Source: Amphiduros pacificus (taxonomy: Eukaryota > Annelida > Polychaeta > Phyllodocida > Hesionidae). From it: 64,000 nucleotides of DNA. The stretch covers positions 34,970,155-35,034,154 of the forward strand of contig OX439009.1 of NCBI GenBank assembly GCA_949316495.1. Direction: 5' to 3'. Positions 46,601 to 56,330 of this stretch are shown here, piece by piece. Within the stretch, counting starts at the first letter, position 1. Each line of letters starts with the position of its first letter. A program made the position numbers and the translations under genes. The notes under the pieces were generated by a model that was given only the letters and a program-made list of their open reading frames with translations, made no database searches and was not told where the DNA came from.

Positions 46601-47145
46601 TGCTTATGCAACACGTGGTCACCATTATGAAAAATGGAAGTGATGGGGAGAAGACTCGTAGACACAGGGATCCATCATTACACAATATATTAATATTTCA
46701 ATGCAAGTTTAATACGCTCTGATCATTTACGTGCCAAAAATTAGATCTTCTCCCCATGTTGCGTAAACATATTTACGTTAAGGTCAAGGACGTGGAGAAA
46801 TTCTTGACCTGTGAAGCTTAATTTGTGATAAATGGGTAAATACCTATATTTATAATTTAAAATGCAATTAAAATCGATCCGTTACGTCCAATATCAGTTA
46901 TTTATCATATGAAAGTACGTAATGAAAATGCTTTGTTTTGACGCTAAGGTCAAGGACGTCACAAACATTGTCACGAATATTGTATTTACGTCTTCGAGTT
47001 ATATTCAAGTATATATGGTACACTACAGTCAATATTGCAGCATAATTTTATTTATTTTTCACATTAATTATGCCCACTTGTCTATTTTCAGGATTTGTGG
47101 AGAGCTAAAGGAAGACTGGTCAAAGGGGAGACCATCAACCTGTAA
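28674..47145 (+). CDS. PHYH: Phytanoyl-CoA 2-hydroxylase (phytanoyl-CoA dioxygenase), eight exons, 342 aa
   Basis: This Fe(II)/2-oxoglutarate oxygenase hydroxylates phytanoyl-CoA in peroxisomal alpha-oxidation. The exons are 28674-28776, 30008-30155, 30495-30663, 36543-36624, 39086-39267, 39615-39764, 45109-45249 and 47092-47145 (TAA). They total 1029 nt with every phase matching; the human protein has 338 residues. Visible blocks are [50 protein letters not shown] (iron ligands H177 and D179), [11 protein letters not shown] (H266), NRTKGFRK (2-oxoglutarate R277) and the C-terminus [11 protein letters not shown]. These equal human H175, D177, H264 and R275. Asn271 and Arg277 correspond to residues mutated in Refsum disease. 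Exon 1 is the least certain: it gives a basic N-terminus ([13 protein letters not shown]) with no PTS2 motif. The introns are packed with tandem arrays and nested elements, and the exon 7 acceptor is the last of a 14-copy series. Confidence 0.95.
29452..29688. mobile_element. 237-bp MITE-like element in PHYH intron 1
   Basis: The ends are inverted and imperfect over about 20 bp (ATGGCCTGGCACGTTTTGC against ATGGCCTGGCTCATTTTGC when the right end is reverse-complemented). The interior is GC-rich compared with its surroundings and carries two CACGTGAC motifs. No clear target duplication or coding frame was seen. Confidence 0.6.
31360..31860. repeat. 24-bp minisatellite, left part (PHYH intron 3)
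   Basis: The unit is about 24 bp, reading CCATATAAAGATAGC followed by TTGATGAGG or a close variant; some units have GGACATATAAAG or lack bases. It is interrupted at 31861 by a TIR element and resumes at 32525. Open frames through it (MRPYKDSL or MASSSYLY repeats) reflect the 24-bp period and are not genes. Confidence 0.95.
31861..32524. mobile_element. 664-bp TIR element inserted in the 24-bp array
   Basis: The ends are perfect 29-bp inverted repeats beginning CAGGGGTGGGAGAGCTCTGA. Flanking ATAAA at 31856-31860 and 32525-32529 fits a 5-bp target duplication within the array unit. The interior repeats subterminal motifs (AACCAATCTG, TGACGTCAT) and has no transposase. The CAGGGG terminus recalls hAT-type MITEs, but hAT usually makes 8-bp duplications, so the superfamily is open. 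Confidence 0.88.
32525..35412. repeat. 24-bp minisatellite, right part (about 120 units, PHYH intron 3)
   Basis: Same unit as 31360-31860. Variant units (TTGGTCAGG, TGGATGAGG, TTGATGAGG, ATGATGAGG, and CCATATATAAAG with an extra dinucleotide) are arranged in higher-order blocks. For example the order of variants at 32622-32960 is repeated at 32966-33302, a period of about 340 bp. Confidence 0.97.
35413..36542. other. PHYH intron 3 remainder, no feature
   Basis: AT-rich intronic DNA. A stretch at about 35830-36330 is richer in GCGCGAA/TTCGCG motifs (TTCGCGTTAATTCGCGCC, GGCGCGAA) and may be a decayed element, but no ends were found. Exon 4 follows at 36543. Confidence 0.4.
37050..39056. repeat. 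40-bp minisatellite with 17-bp insert variants (PHYH intron 4)
   Basis: The unit is 40 bp, with parts CATTATTCTTCATTGAGCTA and GTGCTGTATATTATATTACA. At several places the 17-bp segment CATTATTCTTCATTGAG is doubled. There are about 45 units. The array stops 30 bp before exon 5 of PHYH, so its last units lie where the branch point should be. Confidence 0.97.
40061..40170 (+). repeat. 55-bp splice-acceptor array, left fragment (2 units)
   Basis: Two units copy the end of PHYH intron 6 and the start of exon 7: pyrimidine-rich TGTTTT, an AG, then GCTATTTCATGCCACTATGC or a close variant. Pseudo-exon starts are at 40079 and 40134. The array is broken at 40171 by element 'A'. Confidence 0.92.
40171..41875 (+). 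mobile_element. Element 'A': tandem core with DR1-type AGGTCA repeats, right end lost
   Basis: It begins with a hairpin (AGCTCTGCTGAGC-CTTAA-GCTCGCAGAGCT, 40174-40204) and GTCCGTCC-type simple sequence. Five tandem units of 314-371 bp follow, with GTGATGTCACCATTGACC-like landmarks at about 40331, 40702, 41018, 41332 and 41693. Each unit carries TGACCTTTGACCT, a perfect direct repeat of AGGTCA with 1-bp spacing, plus further TGACCTTGA motifs. The core stops at a TGACCT and passes directly into element 'B' sequence. No coding capacity was seen. Confidence 0.75.
41876..44088 (+). mobile_element. Element 'B', copy 3, left end lost, split by a MITE
   Basis: It enters at GTATGTATGTATATATGTCTGTAGCGAACA-type sequence without the left hairpin. 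It then has alternating monomers of about 145 bp like those at 9596-11612, and ends with GTGTGGAGCGAATGTTGTGCA and GGGTTGATGCATCTCTGATGCC. A TTAA MITE interrupts it at 42366-42795. Minus-strand open frames here repeat with the monomers and are not genes. Confidence 0.8.
42366..42795. mobile_element. 430-bp MITE with TTAA target duplication inside element 'B'
   Basis: The ends are perfect 15-bp inverted repeats, GGTCTATAATCCACA and TGTGGATTATAGACC, flanked by TTAA at 42362-42365 and 42796-42799. An internal palindrome (CCCGTTTAAC...GTTAAAACGGG) is present near 42508-42530. It is non-autonomous, with piggyBac- or Kolobok-type target choice. Confidence 0.9.
44095..44300 (-). repeat. Dispersed repeat, inverted copy of 8500-8735
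   Basis: Read on the minus strand it matches 8500-8735 in order: AAAAATCTAATA, GGCTGCCATTTT, GGCCAATGAGAATCAA, AAGTTGG, TGCATTTTGATTGGTCAAAAT and GGATTTAAATGATCATTTA-like blocks. The family is unknown. Confidence 0.7.
44484..45141 (+). repeat. 55-bp splice-acceptor array, main part (12 units ending in the true exon 7)
   Basis: Units repeat at exactly 55 bp. AG-preceded pseudo-exon starts fall at 44504, 44559, 44614, 44669, 44724, 44779, 44834, 44889, 44944, 44999 and 45054, followed by the true exon 7 start at 45109. Several copies keep the exact true acceptor TATTTTGCAG; others have TTTTGGAG, TTTTAGAG or TTTTATAG. Each repeats the first 32 or so exon bases ([11 protein letters not shown]), then returns to intron-like TCATTTTGATGTC. 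Because 55 is not a multiple of three, entry at any upstream acceptor meets TAG in the next unit. Confidence 0.96.
45658..45712. repeat. GT microsatellite with ATGTAC repeats
   Basis: A GT run followed by repeated ATGTAC/ATGT, in PHYH intron 7. Confidence 0.9.
46115..46152. repeat. Poly-C/AC simple sequence
   Basis: A homopolymer of 26 C followed by an AC run, in PHYH intron 7. A separate run of about 16 G occurs at 46329-46344. Both are prone to sequencing length error. Confidence 0.9.
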
Positions 47146-48910
47146 AATGTACAATATTGAAACAAATTCTCATCTTTTTAGATGATTATCAAATTATAGG
47201 GCTATCACACCATGATAGCATTATGAAGCTCATATTATCTTATATTCCTCAATTACATTGAAATTATAAAACTATCACTTAAATTTGTATTGGGTAACTT
47301 CTATGGTTACAGATTTATGAGGTTATAGTTCATAAATGAGATGGAACTTTATATGTTAATATTTCGCAATGCAGCATTACAAAAACGTGTGGAAATTGCT
47401 ACATACCGGTAATTCTTCCTATTATATTTGAATCTATATTTTTTATGCAGGAATAGACACACATAATGAAAAATATTTGCCAAAAAACAATATTTTAGGT
47501 GTTTATAAGATTATGGTGATTGTGCAATCTTTGTCTCGTGCCATTTAAGTAATGCCTCCGGTGATTATTTTTAGTTAAATATATATTGTCATGTTCATGG
47601 GACATTTGTCCTTGATTCATTATGAGGATTGACACTGGTTATAATCTGCTAACATCTGCTTTTTATAAATTTAGCAACTAAACATGGCATTTTTTTGTGA
47701 TTATATACATACTGCAAGTAGGATAAAGTTAACGTATGTGATATTGATAAAGAATTTTATGGTATCATTAAATATTTTATCTATTTTGAACTTAAGTAAA
47801 ATAAGTTTGAAATGTTTGTAATAATATTAATATCATGAGGACTTTTCATGTATTATTACACAATTTTGCATCTAATTAAACTATCCAGATTACACAATGT
47901 AGTTTGAATTCCTTTCAAATTTTATTTCAGCATCAGCATAATGGGTTATAGATGGCAACATATAAGTTATTTCAGGCCATTTAACCAATTTTAGTTGAAT
48001 GATTTATTATATAAGACATTTTGTGATATATGAAGTCAATTTTTGAAAAGGGACTTTGCCAGAACAGAGGTATTGACAGTGAGCCCCTCACATACTGTCT
48101 ACAAGTGTCACTATGCAAATGAGTAATGGGGCATATGAATCACAAACTGTGCTCATTACTTCATTCACTATATTGCTAATGGTAAAGAGATGAAACACAT
48201 CTCGACTTAATTACACATCTAGGATGATGTGATGATGTTTGTGTACTGTTTAAGTTTAATACAAAAACGATATGTTTTCATCTTCCATCTTTTTGTCTTT
48301 GTCTATAAGTTGATGCACTCTAGAAAGTGCCTGCAAAACCTCAAACAAGAACCTAATTTATAGCCCTTTCTTGAAAACACGCTTCTTTCTGGCATATTTT
48401 TTCATGTAGAATGGCACTGTATCAGAGAGGCACTGAAAAGTAAAATGATGTCATGAGAGTATGGCAATGTGGTGATGACATTGTGAATGTTATTGTCCTT
48501 TGAATTGTCTTAGAATGATGTGAAACAGTGCTACCCTCCTTTCAGCCTCATTTGAGGTAAAAAAAAAAAAGTTCAGACTACCTGTGTTTACCTGTCACCT
48601 GCAGCTGATGGCTCAAACTGCACCAGAGGGCGACATGGTGAACCTATCACAATTTATTGTATTTTTTTACATTTGCATATCTTGAAATGTTACAGAAAAT
48701 GATGCTTCTGACTTTACATTAGCATTATTGTTGACACCATCAATTTGTACAGTACCTTTTGTGACCTTTTGTCACAAGGTATCTAGTTTGGGTAGACAGG
48801 TGATCAGATGTACAACCCCACCTGGTCATTCTGTTAGAGTATTCAATGTTTGTACACTCAATGAAAAGTATCATCTTTCAGTTTTCAATGTGATCTGTTT
48901 TATAGTTAAA
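47146..48910. other. PHYH 3' flank, no gene seen
   Basis: AT-rich DNA after the PHYH stop. No coding frame with recognisable similarity and no structured repeat was found. Confidence 0.5.
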
Positions 48911-49142
48911 CGTCCGTGGTGATCCAAAGGTTGTGGGTTCGATCCCCGGCTGTGCCGAGATTGAATTCATGATACAATTTCACACATGAGCTGAGGCCCA
49001 TGCCAATGGGTTAAACTATTGTCCTTGTAAATCTGTGACTGAGATGGTTGTCATGTCAAGGACCTGAGGCAGCACTATATCTGTTACAAATAGGTCATCA
49101 CAAAATGACTGAAATGAGGTTGAAAGTGATATAAAACAACAA
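48911..49142 (+). mobile_element. tRNA-derived SINE, 5'-truncated
   Basis: It begins inside the tRNA-like head (GTGGTGATCCAAAGG, then the B-box GGTTCGATCCCC). The family core follows (GTCCTTGTAAATCTGTGA, GTTGTCATGTCAAGGACCTG, GAGGCAGCACTATAT, AAATGACTGAAAT) and a short A-rich end. The same order is seen at 61042-61341 and 62376-62646. Confidence 0.88.
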
Positions 49143-49201
49143 ATATATAGAAATGGCACAGATAACAGACAGTGCCTGTGAATTAATATATTGTTAAAGT
49201 G

Positions 49202-49756
49202 TTATAGGCCATCTAAAGCATGCTGATGTAGATTTTTAGATATATCTATATGTAGATTCAGAGGCAATAACTTTTCCTTTTTTCTGCATCTCTCTGCATA
49301 CATTGAATACATTTTATGCATATTCAGATCTGGTTCAAGATACCTTTTAGAAGAGTCTCTGCGCACATAATGAGGCTCAACAGTAGGAAAGCTGGAAATG
49401 TGATCTTTAATATCCTGTATTGTGTCTTGATTCAAGGTGTGTGTTTGCCCTGACCATCTCTGGTCATGCATAGCATTTCCTGCCTTTTTTTTCTTCAGTG
49501 TGTGATGGATTTTGGACTCTGTTATGTCACCTTTCTCTCTCCTGGCCTGACTGTTTAGGAACAGCATCTCATTCGCCTTGTCCAAAGTAACAGGGACCTC
49601 CTGGTCTATGTGTTTTCCTTGTACCTTGTCCTCTGTAACCGAATTTATCTGTGTTGACTGACACTGGCATGAATAATCATGTATCCCAGGGCCTTCTTTG
49701 GTCTTGTCTTGTGCACTAACAGTTTCCTTGGAGAACAGTATAGACTGCGGAACCAC
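49202..49756 (-). CDS. Unrecognised 184-codon open frame, probably part of a repetitive gene family
   Basis: The frame encodes a charged protein whose best-ordered part is DIKDHISSFPTVEPHYVRRD followed by SSKRYLEPDLNMHKMYSMYA (about residues 115-155). I recall similar H-I-x-S-F-P-x-V-E-x-H-Y...KMY segments in many multi-copy, uncharacterised invertebrate proteins, often linked to mobile DNA, but cannot name a family. It lies just downstream, on the same strand, of an OTU-like fragment and next to the Ngaro-type element. The frame has no clear start context and may be an exon. Function unknown. Confidence 0.4.
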   Translation of the reverse strand: MVPQSILFSKETVSAQDKTKEGPGIHDYSCQCQSTQINSVTEDKVQGKHIDQEVPVTLDKANEMLFLNSQARREKGDITESKIHHTLKKKKAGNAMHDQRWSGQTHTLNQDTIQDIKDHISSFPTVEPHYVRRDSSKRYLEPDLNMHKMYSMYAERCRKKEKLLPLNLHIDISKNLHQHALDGL

Positions 49757-50034
49757 TTGACCCTCTTCTACAGGTTCTATGTTTTACTGAGGTACAGCAA
49801 TATTGTAGTGTTCATGACCCTCTAAAGCAGCAACACATGCAAAATACAAGGTACTGGTAGGGTTACTCTTGGGACATATTTTCATATATCCTGTGACTCT
49901 CTGCTACTGAATATCTTCACACGTACTTTAAAACAATAAGCTAGTGCAAGTGGCAAGATGTCTACAATGTCAGAATTCCAAATTCCTGATTTTCTCAATT
50001 TAGTAACTCCAAGGCAAATCAATTGTTTACTCTT

Positions 50035-50340
50035 TTAATCACTCACTGCGCCAATACTTGGGGCGAAAAAACTTACATACATATCAACATTTTTAATCAT
50101 GTGATCACAAACCATTTTTCTAATGTCATTTGCTGTACCATTTGACAGCTGCTGTGCTGCTGCTTCCAGCAAACAGTTTCCGTCTGCATCAACACTTATC
50201 TGAACCATTTTATTGTCTTTTAGCACTTTATATAATCGTTTAATATGGTCATTCCATTTTCTCCTGAATTCTTGGTACTCTATAGAGCTAGCTGTACATG
50301 CCACATCCAAATCATCTTTGCTGTTCCACAATTGCCACAA
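50035..50340 (-). pseudogene. OTU-like cysteine protease domain fragment
   Basis: About 100 codons contain VDADGNCLLEAAAQQLSNGT followed by DIRKMVCDHMIKN, which matches the start of OTU deubiquitinase domains (D-G-N-C-L motif with the nucleophile Cys). A further minus-strand coding-like stretch at about 50390-50335 (QEYFDSDNEIPLGILKAIV) reads in a different frame, so the copy looks decayed. OTU domains occur both in host enzymes and in transposable-element proteins. The downstream frame at 49202-49756 may belong to the same unit. Confidence 0.5.
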
Positions 50341-50656
50341 TTGCTTTTAATATCCCTAGAGGAATTTCATTGTCTGAATCAAAGTACTCCTGCCTAGAAA
50401 CAAAAATAAATGTTAAAGCTTGTTGTGACCATTAAATAATGCAATTATGTGTTTCATTTTCTACTCCAATTTATGTGGAGAGGTTTAGGTATAATAGCAG
50501 GATCAGATTCTAAACATTGATTCAAGTGTAGCCAAGAAATAATGTTCTTGCACCCTCAGTGTTAGTGTCTTGTTTGGCAGTGCTACCCTCTGATTGTACA
50601 TCTGGCTGTGTTGCAAGAAAAGAGGAATGTTGTCTTCTGTAAATTCTGAATGAACC

Positions 50657-51336
50657 TTTTATGTTAATTCCTCGCCTCATGGGAGTGACTGACAACAACA
50701 ACCGAGTTTTTGGCGACAGACCATGTCAATAACTTTATTCTGATAATAAAAATATATATTTTTTACATACCAATATATACATGTGGTTATGTTATTATGT
50801 CCAATGACTTACTTCTACCTCAGACGGAGTAAAGCTGTACCCTGTCTGCATATATATCATTGCCAGTTCATATGGCCCTGCGGGCCATGTTTCTTGCAAC
50901 AGTCTTTACAGTCCTTTTTGTAGCGGTTTGCCGCTTAATACCCACGTGACCTTGACCTTGACCTAGGCCCATATTTGGGTAGGTCCATTACCAGATATCC
51001 AATAATTGATCACTTGTACATGATTTTTTCACCTTACCAACTCTGGTTACCCGTGAAATTTATTTACAACCTGAGGGTTAACCGTGACTTTCTTTACCAT
51101 ATTAAATTTATTTACTCCCTGACATATCAATCCTTTCCCTCCTTGTTTAATTCCCTCCCCACAATGCACTCCCCGTTTGACATGCTTCCCTTTTTTCCCC
51201 AAGTTACTCCCATCCCCTACAATTCTTCCCCTTTATTCCTGGTTTAACTTGCCCCTTTTTACCTTGGACTTTCTTCCCTGAGTTGGGACCCCGGAAGCTG
51301 CCTGGGTTTCCCTTGCTGGTGGGGTTAAGCAGGCCA
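50657..51336 (-). repeat. Outer direct repeat (B2) of the Ngaro-type element
   Basis: Same sequence as 51625-52319 except for a 15-bp tandem block (ACGTGACCTTGACCC region) present once here and twice there. It begins TTTTATGTTAATTCCTCGCC on the plus strand and ends at AGCAGGCCA. Confidence 0.93.
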
Positions 51337-51624
51337 GGGAAACTTTTGGCGGTGGTGGGGAGGAGGTGGATAGTGAAATTGCAGAGCCGATGGCTGTTTT
51401 TTGCTTTAGATAAACCAGATAATGCTTCCCAGACGTAAATGCGTGCGAACACGTTGAATATCGTGGTGGAAAGAAAGAATGGCTGCGCGCGCAGTCCCTG
51501 GCAGCTTCCGGCTGCGTGCGCACCCCTTCTACTTCCGTCAGAAGTCCGCCACCAAAACAAACCACGGTACGTATTTTTGCTGCTCGTCACTCCCATAAAA
51601 GCATTTATCGCACCGATAAATGTG

Positions 51625-52319
51625 TTTTATGTTAATTCCTCGCCTCATGGGAGTGACTGACAACAACAACCGAGTTTTTGGCGACAGACCATGTCAATAA
51701 CTTTATTCTGATAATAAAAATATATATTTTTTACATACCAATATATACATGTGGTTATGTTATTATGTCCAATGACTTACTTCTACCTCAGACGGAGTAA
51801 AGCTGTACCCTGTCTGCATATATATCATTGCCAGTTCATATGGCCCTGCGGGCCATGTTTCTTGCAACAGTCTTTACAGTCCTTTTTGTAGCGGTTTGCC
51901 GCTTAATACCCACGTGACCTTGACCCACGTGACCTTGACCTTGACCTAGGCCCATATTTGGGTAGGTCCATTACCAGATATCCAATAATTGATCACTTGT
52001 ACATGATTTTTTCACCTTACCAACTCTGGTTACCCGTGAAATTTATTTACAACCTGAGGGTTAACCGTGACTTTCTTTACCATATTAAATTTATTTACTC
52101 CCTGACATATCAATCCTTTCCCTCCTTGTTTAATTCCCTCCCCACAATGCACTCCCCGTTTGACATGCTTCCCTTTTTTCCCCAAGTTACTCCCATCCCC
52201 TACAATTCTTCCCCTTTATTCCTGGTTTAACTTGCCCCTTTTTACCTTGGACTTTCTTCCCTGAGTTGGGACCCCGGAAGCTGCCTGGGTTTCCCTTGCT
52301 GGTGGGGTTAAGCAGGCCA
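51625..52319 (-). repeat. Inner direct repeat (B1) of the Ngaro-type element
   Basis: Direct copy of 50657-51336, adjoining the recombinase part. The open frames at 50975-51247 and 51958-52230 are the same non-coding text twice. Confidence 0.93.
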
Positions 52320-52439
52320 AGCAACCCCGGGATTGCCTCCCCGAAGCAGTCGGGGAGAGCCCCACTAGCGCCACTTAGGGTTTTGACAGGGTGAGGGTTG
52401 TGGGGCGTATGTATTTCAGGAAAGCGTTGCTGCATCACC

Positions 52440-53290
52440 TGCCCAAAAGGCGAAGGTGTGTGTCTGATGCGCCCTGCGAGGCTGCCGTTGTAGCCCTGCC
52501 CAAGCGGAAACTGTGAGTTGAGAAGAGGGATGTGTTCATACCTAATCTTCCCAGTGTTGTATTAAGGGCCTTTGCTACAGCCCTGCTCGTGATGGGTTTC
52601 CCCCCCTTTGTAAGGAACAGTGCCCCAGGTATTCTGGGTCTGTTCTGAAGGTATGCCATAAGATGGAATACTGGACATATAGGAGTGCCTGTTGGTAGTA
52701 GAGTTATTATTGGGTTTTGTGGGGTACGTTTGTGCTTGTAATGTTGGAACTCAATGTTGATTTTTTCCACTGAGCCCTGTTTATGTGTTATGGAGAGCTG
52801 GTTGAATTTTATTATGTTCTTATAGTTTCCGTCTGATAGGGTGAGTTCCCCTATTCGGGCACATAGGTGATAGGCCACCGTGAATATGGCCTTCATTATG
52901 GTGTTGTCATATGCTGTCATGTAAACTAGCTGCTGAAGGAGCCTTCCCAGTAAGTTGGGGGAGATAGGTTGTTTTTGTGGTGTGTGGTTTCCCTTTCCTA
53001 CTACATCCAGCAACTTCCGGATTAGGAATGAGCTAGTCGGGCTCGGGAGATCACTCAGCTTATAAGCATAAGCTATGGCACTGATGTATGTGTTTATTGT
53101 CGCTGGGGCATAATTATTTAAATCCAGGTGAGCTATGAAAAGTGCTATGGTGTGACTAGATATATTTTCCTCCTTGTCCCCTACCCTGGTTCTGAAATCT
53201 TGTAATGTTCTCCAGGCTCGTAGGTATAGGTTTAGGGATTTTGGCGCCAGAATCCTTCTTAGTAGGCCCAGGAGGTGAGATCGTAATTCT
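52440..53290 (-). mobile_element. Tyrosine recombinase part of the Ngaro-type element
   Basis: Contains an N-terminal helical domain and a catalytic region with ARIGEL and HSFRLGRATTAA motifs, typical of the recombinases of DIRS-order elements. Fossil copy; extents are approximate. Confidence 0.85.
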
Positions 53291-53299
53291 GTGGTAGCC

Positions 53300-54830
53300 A
53301 TTGGGTGGGAACTGGGGTTGGCCGGGAATCTGCCTCGGGGGCCACTTGGTGGAAGAGCTCCATATGCTGTCGGGAGAGAGAGTCGGCTACTATATTGTTC
53401 TTTGTAGATATATATACTGCCTTTAGTTTTGTGTTATGTCTTAAGAGGTGGAGGGTTAGGTCCCTTACCATGACCATGATGTGTGGATCTGTGCTGGACT
53501 GATTATTTATTATTGCTTGTACCGATTGATTGTCAGTGTGTATTAAAACCCTTTTATTTTCCAGGAATTGGCCGAACAACTTAAAACTGAGGAGTATGGG
53601 GTAGAAGTGCTATGGAATGGGCCTTCCATTCTGGTGGCCATAACCCTAGGGCGTATTTGCCGTTCATGTATAGTCCATAGCCAATAGCCCCTGATGCATC
53701 CGTATATAGATGCAGTTGTTCATCCGTATACCAAGATGGTTCTATGAATAGGGATTTCCCATTATGATTCTCCAGGAATTTTTGCCATAGAGTTAGGTCC
53801 TCCCGTGTGCCTTTTGTTAACCGGACTTTGAAGTGGGGTTGAGGGTCTTTCATGTTCCAGAGCATTTGGTATAACCTACGGAGGAACGGTCTCCCCGGGA
53901 TTATCACTGAACACGCAAAGTTCAATAACCCCAGTAGAGACTGAAGGTTTTGTACCGTTATTTTTCTTTGTGGAATGTACTTCCCCAATAGATCACGGCA
54001 TTTCTCCAGTTTGTCAAGGGGCAGGCTAGCCTGCATTCTCTCTGTGTCAAGATGTATGCCCAGAAATGTGAGGCTTGTGCCCATTTCCGTTTTATGTGAA
54101 GCCAGCGGTACCCCTACTTGGGCACATAGATTTTTGAATATTTCCAGCTTATTTTTTGCCTCGACTAATTGAGTCCCTGATACATAGAGGAAATCATCGA
54201 GAACATGGACCCCCGGGTAACAGCCTCGGGACCAAGCTATGTATTCCAAAGCAGTAGAAAAATATTCAAATGTGGCACAGCCTGTGCAGCAGCCCATAGG
54301 CATGGTACAATCAAAATAGACTTTATTTCCCCAACTTATTCCAAGGCCCAGTATGTCTTCCGGGTGTATAGGCAGGAGTTTGTAGGCGTGTTCAATATCT
54401 ATTTTAAACAGTATTGCCCCTGGGCCAGACTTCTGTATGAGTGTGATGGCCTCTTGAATTGTGGCATATGACACTGAGGCTTTCCAGTCTTCTATGTTAC
54501 TGTTTATGGAGATTCCCCCTTTTGGGTGGGATAAATCATGAATCAATCTGAACTTGTTAGGCTCCTTCTTTTGTCTTAAACCTATCGGGGATATGATGTG
54601 TGGTGGTAAGTTATTTAGTTCAAAGGGGCCAATCAATCTATTTGCATCAATTTCCTTCTTTAATTTTTCCTCTACCGCTTGTGGGTGGGCAAGTGCAGAA
54701 TTATGATTTTTTTGATGTGTTTTTTGGGCAGAAAACTGTCTGTCCAAAATGATTTGGGGAATGCTTTTATCTAGATCCAGACGAAAGCCATACATAAACC
54801 CTGTTATCAGGAACTCCCGGGTGTCCGGGT
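53300..54830 (-). mobile_element. Reverse transcriptase and RNase H parts of the Ngaro-type element
   Basis: Reverse transcriptase motifs (FRLIHDLSHP, the MPMGCCTGCATFE region, HVLDDFLYV) are followed by an RNase H part (YTDASGAIGYG, HTDNQSVQAI). Order and motifs fit the DIRS order. Fossil copy; extents are approximate. Confidence 0.88.
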
Positions 54831-55049
54831 CGTAATTGGCCAACAAGTCGGATAGTGCTTTTGTTGAAATAGGGGAGATTGTTGATGGTTTGGGAATGTG
54901 TTTTTTCAGCCAACTACTCGTGGTTTCAGGTGCGTCGAGAGCGACTGGCGCGCCCTGGGAGGTCCCTTGGTTTCGGCTCTGGGGAATGTTTGTTATGTGT
55001 GTCCCCCTTCCTGGACCCCGTTACGAAAGGGCTTATAGTCCTGAGTGGA

Positions 55050-56250
55050 TTCCATGGGTCACATCTGGCTTCTGTTGGCCATCTTGTTGTAACTCACATA
55101 GTCGGGTGGGGTGGTCCGGATTACCACATTTATAACATCTGTGTGTGTTTGGCCAAGGGCAAGCTCCTGAGCAGGTAGATGTCTGGAATCTCCAGCACGT
55201 ACCATTGATCTTCGGAACTTGTGGCCCATTGCCTAACTGGGGCGTGGAGAGAAAATTGCTTTGTCTAGCCCTATAGTTGTTTGTTTGGCCAGGAAAATTT
55301 GCCGTGGCCGCAGGGGCTCTTTCCATACGGGAGCACCCCAGATACAACTCTATGTCCGTCTTATGCCACGGTACTGCGTGGCGGGAGTTTTTGTTCCTAG
55401 CCAGCCGCTTGGCCCTGTTTATTCTGAAGTGATTGTCGTACTTCCTCCAGTCCATATTTGTTTTATGCAATTTCTTTATTATCTCATGATAGCGTGGGAG
55501 GCGGGGCCCATCCCGCGGGTGAAATTTTACATGCTCACTGTGGAATGCCAGAAAAATGGATTCCCATTCCTCAAATGTGAGGTCAGAGGTATTGGTGCGT
55601 GCTTGGTTTGTGTCTATATCATATTGGTCGTCCCCGTATGTGATATTTATGCGTGGCCCCCCTGTTGATTTCCTATGTGTTCTACGATATATTTTTTGAA
55701 AGTCTACAAAACTCTGTTTTTTAATGCCCTCGATTTCCGACTCTGTCATAACATATTGAAATTCATATTCCTCGTCCGACTCATCGTCGGACGAGGAAAG
55801 GTTCTTACTGAGGTGCGCCAGGTGGCGGTCCACTGCATCCATGGGCTCCTGGATTTGGAACTGAAGAGGATCCACCGATGCCCCGGTGTTTCGGTTGAAC
55901 TCTGGTCTGGCATTCTGTGATTCTAGAAGTGTTGGGACTTCCCCTTGGCCCTGCACCCTCTCGGAATCTGCCTGGGAGGGTTGAGGCCTAGAGGGGCCCG
56001 ATAGGTTGGCGGTCACTTCCGCTACGATCTGCGGGATTGCTTGCGCTACCGCCTCTGCGATGACTTGAGGCATGGGGGTTGTCACCGTCTCTGGAGGACT
56101 TCGAGTGTCTGGTGCGGTGGAGGTGCTTGGCGTCGGTTCGGCCTCGCCCCGGAAACTGCCAGGGGCAGGAGCCTCTTCGCTGGGAGGGTCCATCTCCCAC
56201 TCCCCTAACCTCTGAACGTTCCTGGTTCGTCTTTTGACCCTGGCCTTTAC
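55050..56250 (-). mobile_element. Gag-like part of the Ngaro-type element
   Basis: A Pro/Glu-rich N-terminal region is followed by a conserved-looking middle and a cysteine cluster ending in a CCHC zinc knuckle (CYKCGNPDHPTRLC). Fossil copy; extents are approximate. Confidence 0.75.
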
Positions 56251-56330
56251 CACTGAAACATATTGATGTCTTTAGAAAATAGTCATTGTTGTCTGACATT
56301 GTTTTTCACCTGATTCTACCGAACTCTCCT

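Larger units (their letters stand above)
50657..56330 (-). mobile_element. Ngaro-type (DIRS order, tyrosine recombinase) retroelement
   Basis: Read on the minus strand, the order is a gag-like part, reverse transcriptase, RNase H and tyrosine recombinase, then two long direct repeats separated by a short unique block (680 bp at 50657-51336, 288 bp between, 695 bp at 51625-52319). This B1-A2-B2 layout is the split direct repeat expected of Ngaro elements. No methyltransferase part was seen, which also separates it from DIRS1. The two long repeats look almost identical apart from a 15-bp tandem difference, so the insertion appears recent. The frames look nearly whole, with perhaps one to three breaks. 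The matching A1 repeat at the 5' end was not found, so the right boundary is approximate. Confidence 0.85.

Noticed and set aside
53305-55920. Plus-strand frames across the Ngaro-type element
   Set aside because: Opposite-strand shadows of its coding parts.
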